A stretch of 64,000 nt of DNA from Pseudomonas veronii (GTDB lineage Bacteria; Pseudomonadota; Gammaproteobacteria; Pseudomonadales; Pseudomonadaceae). Below the pieces are notes generated by a model. That model was not told the origin of the DNA. It was given only the letters and a program-made list of their open reading frames with translations, and did not search any database. Every line of letters starts with the position of its first letter. Position 1 is the stretch's first letter. The stretch lies in assembly GCF_001439695.1 (NCBI RefSeq), contig NZ_JYLL01000003.1:186001-250000 (forward strand), written 5' to 3'. The position numbers and the translations under genes were made by a program. Of the stretch, positions 55,421 through 64,000 are shown piece after piece.

Positions 55421-56560
55421 ATGAGCCAACAGCCCTTTCTGCCATTTTCCAAACCTACCATTGATGAAGCCACCATCTCGGCGGTCGGTGATGTACTGCG
55501 TTCGGGCTGGATCACCAGCGGGCCGAAAGTGCAGGCATTCGAAGCGCAACTGTCGGAATACTTTGGCGGGCGACCGGTACGCACCTTCAACTCGGGCACC
55601 TGCACCATGGAGATTGCCTTGCGCATCGCCGGTATCGGGCCGGGCGATGAAGTCATCACCACGCCGATCTCCTGGGTTGCCACGGCCAACGTGATTCTGG
55701 AAGTCGGCGCTACGCCGGTGTTTGCCGATATCGACCCGGTAACCCGCAATATCGACCTGGCCCAGGTCGAAGCGGCCATCACCCCGCGCACCAAGGCGAT
55801 CATCCCGGTATACCTGGCCGGCCTGCCGCTGGATATGCCGATGCTTTACGCACTGGCCAACAAGTACAACCTGCGTATCGTTGAAGATGCCGCCCAGGCC
55901 CTGGGTTCGAGCTGGGACGGTGAGCGGATCGGCGCCACCGGCGACTTCGTGTCGTTCAGCTTCCAGGCGAACAAGAACATCACCTCTTCCGAGGGCGGCT
56001 GCCTGGTGCTGAACAACGCCGACGAAGCACGCCTGGCAGAGAAGTACCGCTTGCAGGGCGTGACCCGCACCGGCTTCGACGGCCTGGACGTGGATGTGCT
56101 GGGCGGCAAGTTCAACATGACCGACATCGCCGCCGCCATCGGCCTGGGGCAATTTGCCCATATCCAGGAGATCACCGCCCATCGCCAGAACCTGGCGCGG
56201 CACTACTTCAAGTGCTTCGGCAGTGATTTTGAAGAGCAATACGGTGCGCAACTGCCACCGGCGGATTTCGAAAACAGCAACTGGCACCTGTTCCAACTGG
56301 TCCTGCCGGAGCGCCAGGACGGGCTGCCGGCCCGCGCCACGTTCATGGAGCAGATGCAGGCCCACGGCGTCGGCATTGGCTATCACTACCCGCCAATCCA
56401 CCTGTTGAGCCTGTATCGGGCACGCGGGTTCAAGGAAGGCATGTTCCCTGTAGCAGAACGTGTTGGGCGTTTGATCGTGTCGTTGCCGATGTTCACAGCA
56501 ATGACAGAGGCAGATGTGGAACGCTCGGTAGCGGCGGTGAAGGCCGTGCTGAAGCGCTGA
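55421..56560 (+). CDS. DegT/DnrJ/EryC1/StrS-family aminotransferase
   Basis: A 379-residue PLP-dependent sugar-type aminotransferase. The N-terminal LPFSKPTIDEATISAVGDVLRSGWITSGPKVQAFE and FNSGTCTMEIAL are typical. The Schiff-base Lys is in SFQANKNITSSEGG (K185), and the cofactor Asp is in RIVEDAAQALGS. It resembles ArnB, but no lipid-A or sugar-nucleotide genes adjoin it, so the substrate (probably a nucleotide keto-sugar) is unknown. Confidence 0.9.
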   Translation: MSQQPFLPFSKPTIDEATISAVGDVLRSGWITSGPKVQAFEAQLSEYFGGRPVRTFNSGTCTMEIALRIAGIGPGDEVITTPISWVATANVILEVGATPVFADIDPVTRNIDLAQVEAAITPRTKAIIPVYLAGLPLDMPMLYALANKYNLRIVEDAAQALGSSWDGERIGATGDFVSFSFQANKNITSSEGGCLVLNNADEARLAEKYRLQGVTRTGFDGLDVDVLGGKFNMTDIAAAIGLGQFAHIQEITAHRQNLARHYFKCFGSDFEEQYGAQLPPADFENSNWHLFQLVLPERQDGLPARATFMEQMQAHGVGIGYHYPPIHLLSLYRARGFKEGMFPVAERVGRLIVSLPMFTAMTEADVERSVAAVKAVLKR

Positions 56561-56568
56561 AAGGCTGT

Positions 56569-56596
56569 TGCAGGAGCCGGATGACCGGCTCCTGCA
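56569..56596. terminator. Hairpin between convergent genes
   Basis: Perfect 12-base arms TGCAGGAGCCGG / CCGGCTCCTGCA with an ATGA loop fill the 42-base gap between the DegT-type gene and gcvH. There is no T-run, so it is a probable but not classical terminator. Confidence 0.6.
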
Positions 56597-56602
56597 GCGG
56601 GA

Positions 56603-56986
56603 TCACTCGCCGATGGCGGCTTTGTAGCCGGCGGCATCGAGCAGTTTTTCCAGGTCGGCCGGGTTGCTGGGCTTGAGCTTGAAGATCCAGGCGCCGTAAG
56701 GGTCGCTGTTCAACAACTCAGGGCTGCCGCTCAGTTCCTTGTTAACAGCAATCACTTCGCCAGCAACTGGCGAGTAGATGTCCGAAGCCGCTTTAACCGA
56801 CTCCACGACACCCGCCGCGTCCCCCACCGCAAACGCTTTGCCGATTTCGGCCAACTCAACAAACACCACATCACCCAAGGCTTCCTGGGCATGGTCGGAG
56901 ATGCCGACGGTCACAGTGCCGTCAGCTTCCAAACGGGCCCATTCGTGACTTTCGGCATAACGCAGGCCGGCAGGGATATCGCTCAT
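56603..56986 (-). CDS. gcvH: Glycine cleavage system H protein
   Basis: A 127-residue lipoyl carrier of the glycine cleavage complex. The lipoylated Lys is in [16 protein letters not shown] (K65). ATG 56986 follows GAGGACAT. It lies 51 bases after gcvT. gcvP, which often follows gcvH, is absent here; a convergent aminotransferase gene occupies the next position. Confidence 0.97.
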   Translation of the reverse strand: MSDIPAGLRYAESHEWARLEADGTVTVGISDHAQEALGDVVFVELAEIGKAFAVGDAAGVVESVKAASDIYSPVAGEVIAVNKELSGSPELLNSDPYGAWIFKLKPSNPADLEKLLDAAGYKAAIGE

Positions 56987-57037
56987 AGTCTATGTCCTCA
57001 AGAAGAAATGTCAGCGGCCACTGGCCTGCCGGAATAG

Positions 57038-58120
57038 TTAGATCAAGGTTTTACCATGGCGCACGAAGGTCGGTTTGACCACTCGAACCGGATACCACTT
57101 GCCGCGGATCTCCACTTCGGCCCGATCGGCAGTCGCCGTCGGTACACGCGCCAAAGCAATGGATTTACTCAGCGTAGGAGAGAAACTACCACTGGTGATC
57201 TCCCCTTCGCCAACATTGGCGATACGAACCACCTGGTGAGCGCGTAAAACCCCACGTTCTTCCAGTACCAAACCGACCAATTTGGTCTGCACTCCGGCCG
57301 CCAGTTCGGCTTCCAGCGCGGCGCGGCCGATGAAGCGGCGCTCGGCCGGTTCCCAGGCAATGCTCCAGGCCATGTTGGCCGCCAGGGGCGAAACGTCCTG
57401 GTGGATATCCTGGCCATACAGGTTCATGCCGGCTTCCAGGCGCAGGGTGTCGCGGGCGCCGAGGCCGATGGGGGAAATCCCCGCGCCCACCAGGTCGTTG
57501 AAAAAACCCGGGGCCTGATCGGCCGGCAGGACAATTTCCAGGCCGTCTTCGCCGGTGTAGCCGGTACGGGCGATAAACCAGTCGCCATCGGCCTGACCTT
57601 CGAAGGGCTTGAGCTGGTGGATCAGGGTGCCACGCGACTGGGTCACCAGTTCGGCGATTTTCTGCCGGGCGTGGGGGCCTTGGATAGCGAGCATGGCCAG
57701 TTCGGAGCGCTCGTGCAGTTGCACCGGGTAAGAGCCCAACTGCGCCTGCATCCAGGCCATGTCCTGGTCACGGGTGGCGGCGTTGACCACCAGCCGATAA
57801 CCGGCTTCGGTACGGTAGACGATCATGTCGTCCACCACCCCGCCGTGCTCGTTGAGCATGGCGCTGTACAACGCACGGCCGCAGCCGTGCAAACGGTCGA
57901 CGTCATTGGCCAGCAGGTACTGGAGCCATTCCTTGGCCTGGGGGCCGGTGACATCGATCACGGTCATATGAGATACATCGAACACCCCGCAGTCGCGTCG
58001 CACCTGATGGTGTTCTTCAACTTGCGAGCCATAGTGCAGAGGCATATCCCAACCGCCAAAATCGACCATTTTCGCGCCGAGGGCGAGATGCAGGTCATAC
58101 AAAGGCGTGCGCTGTCCCAT
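57038..58120 (-). CDS. gcvT: Glycine cleavage system T protein (aminomethyltransferase)
   Basis: A 360-residue tetrahydrofolate-dependent aminomethyltransferase. It opens [30 protein letters not shown], with [30 protein letters not shown] and [21 protein letters not shown] strong GAAGGAGAAA ribosome site precedes the ATG at 58120. It is first in the gcvT-gcvH unit. I looked for a glycine riboswitch upstream and saw none. Confidence 0.97.
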   Translation of the reverse strand: MGQRTPLYDLHLALGAKMVDFGGWDMPLHYGSQVEEHHQVRRDCGVFDVSHMTVIDVTGPQAKEWLQYLLANDVDRLHGCGRALYSAMLNEHGGVVDDMIVYRTEAGYRLVVNAATRDQDMAWMQAQLGSYPVQLHERSELAMLAIQGPHARQKIAELVTQSRGTLIHQLKPFEGQADGDWFIARTGYTGEDGLEIVLPADQAPGFFNDLVGAGISPIGLGARDTLRLEAGMNLYGQDIHQDVSPLAANMAWSIAWEPAERRFIGRAALEAELAAGVQTKLVGLVLEERGVLRAHQVVRIANVGEGEITSGSFSPTLSKSIALARVPTATADRAEVEIRGKWYPVRVVKPTFVRHGKTLI

Positions 58121-58276
58121 GGGTTTCTCCTTCCGGGCTTGGCGAAGGTACGCAGGGCTGCAGGATGGGCTTAACCCCTTGAATCAAAGGGCTTACAGCC
58201 ACATCCGACGAGCCGGTCCGAAACACGGAGCGTACCGAATGCCGCGCATTGTAGCCTCAAGCCGTAGGACTGGCAC

Positions 58277-59893
58277 CTAACCGATTTGCCGAGCGGAACG
58301 TCGTATCAGCCCGACCACCGGCAACAGGCCCACCAGCACCAAGGTCAAGGCCGGCAATGACGCCCGCGCCCACTCCCCTTCACTGGTCATCTCAAAGATC
58401 CGCACCGCCAGGGTGTCCCAGCCAAACGGGCGCATCAGCAGGGTCGCCGGCATTTCCTTGAGTACATCGACGAACACCAGCAACGCTGCGCTCAGGGTGC
58501 CCGGCAGCAACAGCGGAAGATACACTTTGCAAAACAGTCGTGGACCGCTCACCCCAAGACTGCGCGCCGCTTCGGGCAACGATGGACGGATACGCGCCAG
58601 GCTGTTTTCCAGCGGCCCGTAAGCCACCGCCAGGAAACGCACCAGATACGCCAGCACCAATGCCGCCAAGCTGCCCAGCAACAAGGGCTTGCCCGCGCCA
58701 CCGAGCCAGCCCGACAACGGCACCACCAGCTCACGGTCCAGGTAGCTGAACGCCAACATGATCGACACCGCCAGTACCGAGCCCGGCAACGCATACCCGA
58801 CACTGGCCAGGCTGATGCCGGAACGAATTGCCCGGGTCGGCGCCAGGCGGTTGGCGAAGGCCAGTATCAGGGCCACGCTGACCGTGACCAGCGCCGCGAT
58901 ACCGCCCAGGTACAGGGTGTGGACGATCAGGCCGGTATAGCGCTCGTCCAGATCGAAACGGCCGCGCTGCCAGAACCAGGCGAGCAGTTGCAGCATCGGA
59001 ATGACAAAGGCACAAGCAAACACCAGGCCGCACCAACCACTGGCCGCCGCCGCCTTCCAGCCGCGCAGGTGATACAGCGCCTTGCCGCGCGGCCGCTCAT
59101 TGCTCGGCCGACTGGCACCGCGGGCACGACGCTCGCCGTAGAGCACCAGCATCACCACCAGCAGCAACAGGCTGGCCAGCTGGGCCGCGCTGGACAGGCT
59201 GAAAAAGCCGTACCAGGTCTTGTAGATCGCGGTGGTGAAGGTATCGAAGTTGAACACCGAGACCGCACCGAAATCCGCCAGGGTCTCCATCAGCGCCAGG
59301 GCCACGCCGGCGCCAATCGCCGGCCGCGCCATGGGCAGGGCCACGCGCCAGAAGGCTTGCCAGGGCGATTGCCCCAGCACGCGCGCCGCTTCCATCAAGC
59401 CCTTGCCCTGGGCCAGGAACGCCGTGCGCGCCAGCAGGTAGACGTAGGGATAGAACACCAGCACCAACACAATGACCACCCCACCGGTGGAACGCACGCG
59501 GGGCAGCCGCACGCCGCTGCCGAACGCGTCACGCAGCAGGGTTTGCACCGGCCCCGAGAAGTCCAGCAGGCCGACAAACACAAACGCCAGCACATACGCC
59601 GGGATCGCGAACGGCAGCATCAGCGCCCAGTCGAGCCAGCGCCGCCCGGGAAATTCGCAGAGGCTGGTCAGCCACGCCAGGCTCACACCCAGCAAGGTCA
59701 CGCCGACGCCGACGCCGAGCACCAGGGTCAGGGTATTGCCCAGCAGGCGCGGCATCTGGGTTTCCCACAGATGGGACCAGATCTGCGCGTCGATGCTTTG
59801 CCAGGACAGCAACAGCACGCTCAGCGGCAGCAACACCAGGGCGGCGACGCTGAAGACCGGCAGGTACCAGCGGCGTTGGGCGGGGTGGGCCAA
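58277..59893 (-). CDS. Fe(III)-type ABC transporter permease (fused double domain)
   Basis: About 538 residues with two homologous permease halves of about six helices each. The coupling loops are QGKGLMEAARVLGQSPWQAFWRVALPMARP and RPSLPEAARSLGVSGPRLFCKVYLPLLLPG. The layout matches FbpB/HitB/SfuB iron permeases. No ATG fits: I take the TTG at 59893 (product begins LAHPAQRRWYLP), with AGGGAA upstream. A REP lies between it and the upstream binding-protein gene. No ATPase gene is in the window. Confidence 0.88.
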   Translation of the reverse strand: MAHPAQRRWYLPVFSVAALVLLPLSVLLLSWQSIDAQIWSHLWETQMPRLLGNTLTLVLGVGVGVTLLGVSLAWLTSLCEFPGRRWLDWALMLPFAIPAYVLAFVFVGLLDFSGPVQTLLRDAFGSGVRLPRVRSTGGVVIVLVLVFYPYVYLLARTAFLAQGKGLMEAARVLGQSPWQAFWRVALPMARPAIGAGVALALMETLADFGAVSVFNFDTFTTAIYKTWYGFFSLSSAAQLASLLLLVVMLVLYGERRARGASRPSNERPRGKALYHLRGWKAAAASGWCGLVFACAFVIPMLQLLAWFWQRGRFDLDERYTGLIVHTLYLGGIAALVTVSVALILAFANRLAPTRAIRSGISLASVGYALPGSVLAVSIMLAFSYLDRELVVPLSGWLGGAGKPLLLGSLAALVLAYLVRFLAVAYGPLENSLARIRPSLPEAARSLGVSGPRLFCKVYLPLLLPGTLSAALLVFVDVLKEMPATLLMRPFGWDTLAVRIFEMTSEGEWARASLPALTLVLVGLLPVVGLIRRSARQIG

Positions 59894-59940
59894 GAGCAAA
59901 TTCCCTGGGAATGGATGATCTACAGACAGACACAAAACAG

Positions 59941-59968
59941 TGTGGGAGGGGGATTACTCCCTCCCACA
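59941..59968. repeat. REP inside the iron-transport pair
   Basis: TGTGGGAGGGGGATTACTCC..CCTCCCACA, a single palindrome in the gap between the binding-protein stop (59976) and the permease start. In the mRNA it would separate the two cistrons. Confidence 0.85.
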
Positions 59969-59975
59969 GACACAT

Positions 59976-60980
59976 TCAGTTCCAGCCGGCCCGATCCATC
60001 AGGCGAATCGCCTCGGCCTGGCGCTTGCCCGCCACTTCCACCGGCAAGGTGTCCGCCACGAACTTGCCCCAACTGGCCACTTCAGCCGACGGTGCCACCG
60101 TCGGGTTGGCCGGGAACTCCTGATTCACGTCGGCAAAGATCTTCTGCGCCTCAGGCGTGGTCATCCACTCCACCAGCGCCTTGGCTGCTTCCGGGTGCGG
60201 CGCGTATTTGGTCAGGCCGATGCCGGACAGGTTCACATGCACGCCACGGTCGCCCTGGTTCGGCCAGAACAGCTTCACCGCCAGGTTCGGCTTCTGCTTG
60301 TGCAGGCGGCCGTAGTAGTAAGTGTTGACGATGCCCACGTCGCACTGCCCGGCGTTGATCGCTTCGAGCACGGCGATGTCGTCGGAGAACACATCGGTGG
60401 ACAGGTTATTCACCCAGCCCTTGACGATTTCTTCGGTCTTGGCCGCGCCATGGGTTTCGATCAGGGTGGCGGTCAGCGACTGGTTGTAGACCTTTTTCGC
60501 CGTGCGCAGGCACAGGCGGCCTTCCCATTGTTTGTCGGCCAGGGCTTCGTAGGTGGTCAGCTCGCCTGGCTTCACCCGGTCGGTGGAATAGGCGAGGGTC
60601 CGCGCACGCAGGCTCAAACCGGTCCAGGCGTGGGTGGACGAGCGGTATTGCAGCGGAATATTGGCGTCGATCAGCTTGGAGGTGAACGGTTGCAGGATGC
60701 CCATCTGCTCGGCCTGCCAGAGGTTGCCGGCGTCGACGGTGAGCAGCAGGTCGGCGGTGGCGTTCTCGCCCTCGGCCTTGATGCGCTGCATCAGCGGGGC
60801 TTCCTTGTCGGTGATGAACTTCACCTGCACCCCGGTTTTCTGGGTGTAGGCATCGAACACCGGCTTGATCAGTTCGTCGATGCGCGAGGAGTAGACCACG
60901 ACTTCGTCGGCCGCCTGCACGGTGGTGCTGCCGATGAGGGTGAGTGCCAGGGCAGTCAGGAGGCGCTTGGGTGCCGACAT
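59976..60980 (-). CDS. Periplasmic Fe(III)-type binding protein
   Basis: 334 residues with a signal peptide ([18 protein letters not shown]). It has the ferric-binding-protein pattern: [25 protein letters not shown] near the N-terminus, [21 protein letters not shown], and the paired tyrosines in [12 protein letters not shown] that bind iron in FbpA/HitA-type proteins. It is upstream of the fused permease on the same strand. ATG 60980 is preceded by GAGAGACC. Confidence 0.9.
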   Translation of the reverse strand: MSAPKRLLTALALTLIGSTTVQAADEVVVYSSRIDELIKPVFDAYTQKTGVQVKFITDKEAPLMQRIKAEGENATADLLLTVDAGNLWQAEQMGILQPFTSKLIDANIPLQYRSSTHAWTGLSLRARTLAYSTDRVKPGELTTYEALADKQWEGRLCLRTAKKVYNQSLTATLIETHGAAKTEEIVKGWVNNLSTDVFSDDIAVLEAINAGQCDVGIVNTYYYGRLHKQKPNLAVKLFWPNQGDRGVHVNLSGIGLTKYAPHPEAAKALVEWMTTPEAQKIFADVNQEFPANPTVAPSAEVASWGKFVADTLPVEVAGKRQAEAIRLMDRAGWN

Positions 60981-61138
60981 GGGTGCGGTCTCTCGTGAAC
61001 AAAAGAGTACAAATGATAAGGACTCACATTTAGCATCTCAATCACTCACTCGAGTAAGGCGTTACGAGATGTTGCAAAGCCGCGTTCGGCACTGCGACGT
61101 ATCGCCTCATCGCGGGCAGGCCCGGGCTGCAGGGTGTG

Positions 61139-62362
61139 TCAGGGCCTGGCCAGTTCCGGCAGATCCCCGCTCAAGCCAAGGGCCTGGCGCACGAAGATCG
61201 CCTTGGCTTCCGGCATCTGGTCGACCACCTTCAAGCCGGCATTGCGCAGCCAACGCAACGGCAGCTGGTCGGCCTGGAACAAGCGCTCGAAACCTTCCAT
61301 CGCTGCCATCAGCGCCAGGTTGTGCGGCATGCGTCGACGCTCGTAACGGCTCAGCACTTTCACATCCGCCAGGCGTTCGCCGCGTTCGCTCGCCGATAGC
61401 AGCACCTCGGCCAGCACCGCCGCATCGAGAAAACCGAGGTTCACCCCCTGCCCCGCCAATGGATGGATCACGTGGGCCGCATCGCCGATCAACGCCAGGC
61501 CTTCGGCCACATAACGTTTGGCGTGGCGCTGGCGCAGGGGCACACACACACGCGGGTCGGCGCTGAGCACCGTGCCCAGGCGCCCTTCGAAGGCACGCTC
61601 CAGCTCACGGCAGAAGTTTTCCTCATCCAACGCCATCAGGCGCGCGGACTCAGCCGGCGTGGTCGACCAGACGATCGAACACCAGTCCTCCTGCCCATCC
61701 CGCACCAGCGGCAAAAACGCCAGCGGGCCGGTGTCGGTAAAGCGTTGCCAGGCGGTGCGCCGGTGCGGTTGGCTGCTGCGCACGCTGGTGACGATAGCGT
61801 TGTGCAAGTAATCCCATTCGCGGGTCGCGGTGCCGGTCAGACGGCGCACCGCGGAGTTGGCGCCATCGGCGGCGACCACCAGCGGCGCACGCAGTGTGCG
61901 GCCGTCGGCCAGGGTCAGCAGCCAGTCATCGCCGGAGCGGCGCATCTGTTCCAGGCGCGCATTGGCCAGCAGGCCCAGGTCGCAGTCGTGCAGGCGATCG
62001 AGCAAGGCATCCTGGACCACGCGGTTTTCGACGATATGCCCGAGCACTTCGGCATGCACGCTGGCCGCCGAAAAATGGATCTGCCCGGTGCCGCTGCCGT
62101 CCCACACCTGCATCTCGCCATACGGGCTGGCGCGCCGTGCGACGATGCCATCCCACACGCCAAGGCGCTCAAGGATGCGCTGGCTGGCGGCCGACAAGGC
62201 GCTCACCCGCGGCTCGAAAGCCGCGTCAGGCTCGAACGGCTTGACGCTCAGCGGGCTGCCGTCGAGCAGCAGCACCTGCAGGCCACTGCCCTGCAACGCC
62301 AGCGCCAGGGCGCTCCCGACCATTCCGGCCCCGACAATCAGCACATCTGCGCGCATATCCAT
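61139..62362 (-). CDS. UbiI/VisC-type FAD-dependent ubiquinone hydroxylase
   Basis: A 407-residue flavoprotein monooxygenase of the UbiH/UbiF/UbiI family. The dinucleotide fold is DVLIVGAGMVGSALALALQGSG; LVVAADGANSAVRRL and LIGDAAHVIHPLAGQGVNLGFLDAAVLAEVL (FAD, aromatic-ring hydroxylase) follow. It carries out one ring hydroxylation of ubiquinone synthesis. It is a paralogue of UbiH, which precedes it in the pepP-ubiH-ubiI order. It is probably UbiI by position, but UbiF-like alternatives cannot be excluded. Confidence 0.88.
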   Translation of the reverse strand: MDMRADVLIVGAGMVGSALALALQGSGLQVLLLDGSPLSVKPFEPDAAFEPRVSALSAASQRILERLGVWDGIVARRASPYGEMQVWDGSGTGQIHFSAASVHAEVLGHIVENRVVQDALLDRLHDCDLGLLANARLEQMRRSGDDWLLTLADGRTLRAPLVVAADGANSAVRRLTGTATREWDYLHNAIVTSVRSSQPHRRTAWQRFTDTGPLAFLPLVRDGQEDWCSIVWSTTPAESARLMALDEENFCRELERAFEGRLGTVLSADPRVCVPLRQRHAKRYVAEGLALIGDAAHVIHPLAGQGVNLGFLDAAVLAEVLLSASERGERLADVKVLSRYERRRMPHNLALMAAMEGFERLFQADQLPLRWLRNAGLKVVDQMPEAKAIFVRQALGLSGDLPELARP

Positions 62363-62441
62363 GCTTTAAGCCTGTCTCGCTGGCGGCTTGCGCCGCACGT
62401 AAAGGGTTAATCTCATCCCGTCCCGAACGATGTAGTCGCGG

Positions 62442-63629
62442 CTACGCATCGGGACGCGTGCCCAGGCCCATGGCTTGACGGGCGAACCAGCGTTTCGCCG
62501 GCGGCAGCAGGTCGAGGCCCAGCAGGCCCATGTTGCGCCCCAGTGCGACCAGCGGCTGGGCGCTGCCGAACAGGCGCGTGACCTGATCGGAGAAACCCAC
62601 GGTCAGCGTTTGATCCATGCGCTGCCGCTCGCGATATGCCTGCAAGGTCGCCAGGTCACCCGGCACCGCCGGCCCGGCCAGCAAGGCCTCGGCCAAGGCA
62701 TTCGCATCGCGCAGGGACAGGTTGAAGCCCTGCCCGGCAATCGGGTGCAGGCTGTGGGCGGCATTGCCGAGGATCGCCAGGTGCGAGCGCACTTGTTCTT
62801 CGGCTTCCACCAGGGTCAGCGGGTACAGATGCCGCGCACCGACCTGCTTCAAGGTGCCCAGGCGGTAGCCGAACACGCCCTGCAATTCACTGAGGAAACT
62901 GCGCTCATCCAGGTTGGCCAGGCGCTGGGCGTCCATGCCGGCACGGGTCCAGACCAGCGCGCAGCGGTTGTCCGGCAGCGGCAGCAGGGCCATCGGGCCT
63001 TCATCGGTGAAGCGCTCGAAGGCTTCGCCGTTGTGGGCTTCGCTCGGGGTGATATTGGCGATCAGCGCGCTCTGGTTGTACGGGCGGGATTTCACGCCGA
63101 TCCCCAGTTGCTCGCGCAGGCCGGAGCGACCGCCGTCGGCCAGCACCGCCAGGTCGCACTCCAGCACGGTTTCGTCGTTGAGGGTCAGGCGATAGCCATC
63201 GGGCAGCGGCTCCATGCGCGTGACTTCGGCCGGGCAACGCCAACTGACCACGTCCTTATCCAGGCCTTGCCACAGGCATTGGCCGAGCCAGGCATTCTCC
63301 ACCACGTAGCCGAGGGCCGGCACGCCCTCTTCCATGGCGGATAAGCGCGCGGTGGAGAAGCGCCCGCGGTCCGACACATGGATCTGCTTGATCGGCTCGG
63401 CGCGGCGGGAGATGGCCTGCCACAGACCCAGACGCTGATAGATCTGCCGCGCGCCATAGGACAGCGCCGAAGAGCGTGCGTCGTAGCTCGGCTGGTAGCT
63501 GTCGCCCGGTGCGAAGGGTTCGATCAGCAGGATCTTCCAGCCCCGCGCCTTGGCCCCGTCCTGCAGCGCCAACGCCAGGCTCGCGCCCACCAGGCCGCCG
63601 CCGATAATGGCCAGGTTGACCCGGCTCAT
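62442..63629 (-). CDS. ubiH: 2-octaprenyl-6-methoxyphenol hydroxylase UbiH
   Basis: A 395-residue FAD monooxygenase catalysing a hydroxylation in ubiquinone synthesis. It has VNLAIIGGGLVGASLALALQ, a middle LAVLADGGRSGLREQLG, and LAILGNAAHSLHPIAGQGFNLSLRDANALAEALL. Its start overlaps the pepP stop in an ATGA junction (63626-63629), so the two are translationally coupled. The UbiI-type gene follows 79 bases on. Confidence 0.93.
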   Translation of the reverse strand: MSRVNLAIIGGGLVGASLALALQDGAKARGWKILLIEPFAPGDSYQPSYDARSSALSYGARQIYQRLGLWQAISRRAEPIKQIHVSDRGRFSTARLSAMEEGVPALGYVVENAWLGQCLWQGLDKDVVSWRCPAEVTRMEPLPDGYRLTLNDETVLECDLAVLADGGRSGLREQLGIGVKSRPYNQSALIANITPSEAHNGEAFERFTDEGPMALLPLPDNRCALVWTRAGMDAQRLANLDERSFLSELQGVFGYRLGTLKQVGARHLYPLTLVEAEEQVRSHLAILGNAAHSLHPIAGQGFNLSLRDANALAEALLAGPAVPGDLATLQAYRERQRMDQTLTVGFSDQVTRLFGSAQPLVALGRNMGLLGLDLLPPAKRWFARQAMGLGTRPDA

Positions 63630-64000
63630 CGGGCGGCCGCCATCAACGCTTCGATGTCGGCGACGGTCTTGGGCACGCCGCCGGTCAGAATGTCACAGCC
63701 TTGCTTGGTCACTACCACGTCGTCCTCGATGCGTACGCCGATGCCACGCCATTTCTTTGCCACGCTCTGGTTGTCCGGCGAAATATAGATCCCCGGCTCC
63801 ACGGTCAACGTCATGCCGACCTCCAGCACACGCCATTCACCGCCCACTTTGTACTCGCCGACATCATGCACATCCATCCCCAGCCAATGGCCGGCGCGGT
63901 GCATGTAGAACGGTTTGTAGGCTTCGCCGGCGATCAGTTCGTCAACGTCCCCTTGCAGCAACCCCAGCCTCACCAGCCCGGCAGTGATGACCTGCACGGT
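63626..64000 (-). CDS. pepP: Xaa-Pro aminopeptidase, C-terminal part (cut by window edge)
   Basis: About 124 C-terminal residues of an M24 metallopeptidase; the start is beyond base 64000. Visible are the metal and substrate residues in YMHRAGHWLGMDVHDVGEYK, the Glu in LTVEPGIYISP, and RGIGVRIEDDVVVT. It removes N-terminal residues before proline. Its position before ubiH and ubiI matches the conserved pepP-ubiH-visC order. Confidence 0.92.
   Translation of the reverse strand, partial: TVQVITAGLVRLGLLQGDVDELIAGEAYKPFYMHRAGHWLGMDVHDVGEYKVGGEWRVLEVGMTLTVEPGIYISPDNQSVAKKWRGIGVRIEDDVVVTKQGCDILTGGVPKTVADIEALMAAAR

Noticed and set aside
58121..58276. A glycine riboswitch in front of gcvT
   Set aside because: The conserved aptamer core sequences were looked for on the minus strand and not found; the 156 bases show only weak pairing.

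Overview
The window is chromosomal DNA of a high-GC gammaproteobacterium. I read it as a Pseudomonas of the fluorescens group. The reasons are the protein repertoire (CadR/CadA, RppH-PtsP, the SpuB-H polyamine locus, the ssu sulfonate locus with LsfA, an OprD-family porin, ArgA/ArgE, GcvT/GcvH, the PepP-UbiH-UbiI cluster) and at least a dozen intergenic palindromes of two REP families. One family has the core GTGGGAGG..GCTTGC..CCTCCCAC, the other GTAGGAGCGAGCTTGCTCGCGAA. From memory, gene order resembles two P. aeruginosa PAO1 blocks (about PA0296-PA0342 and PA5204-PA5224) joined through an ssu/lsfA/OprD segment. No phage, insertion sequence, CRISPR array, rRNA or tRNA was seen.

Layout. 1-0.9 kb: divergent cadA (5' part only) and cadR around a MerR-type operator. 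0.97-8.1 kb: thyA, lgt, a TauE-like exporter, an NRDE protein, ptsP, rppH and a HAD hydrolase. 8.2-13.9 kb: a membrane protein, ilvA, rpiA, two tandem SdiA-regulated-domain paralogues and an FAH-family hydrolase. 13.9-16.9 kb: a D-2-hydroxyglutarate dehydrogenase-type flavoprotein divergent from serA, separated by a large inverted repeat. 16.9-26.1 kb: small secreted or cytoplasmic proteins, a lipase-like hydrolase, an Ntn-type acylase (HacB/PvdQ family), and a GlxA-type AraC regulator divergent from an HD-domain protein.

26.2-36.7 kb is the polyamine locus: the transporter spuDEFGH, transaminase spuC and gamma-glutamyl-polyamine synthetases spuB and spuI. A short ORF at the place where spuA is expected looks like a decayed remnant of that amidohydrolase. 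36.9-37.5 kb: a TetR regulator bracketed by near-identical REPINs. 37.7-43.3 kb: ssuEADCBF for sulfonate-sulfur scavenging, plus the 1-Cys peroxiredoxin lsfA; both promoter regions carry AT-rich inverted repeats.

43.6-49.8 kb: an OprD-family porin, a roughly 700-base intergenic region with two strongly structured elements, argA, argE and a CYTH-CHAD triphosphatase. 49.9-56.6 kb: an Lrp regulator divergent from a small ACT-like protein, an orphan GspE/PilB-type ATPase, a stomatin/NfeD pair, two small envelope proteins and a DegT-type aminotransferase. 56.6-64 kb: gcvT-gcvH (no gcvP beside them), an Fe(III)-type ABC binding protein and permease without an ATPase, ubiI-like, ubiH and the 3' part of pepP.

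Most of the window is core metabolism. The parts that merit a second look are intergenic: the spuA relic, the serA-side inverted repeat, the structured region beside argA, the inverted repeats at ssuE and lsfA, and rearranged REPINs.
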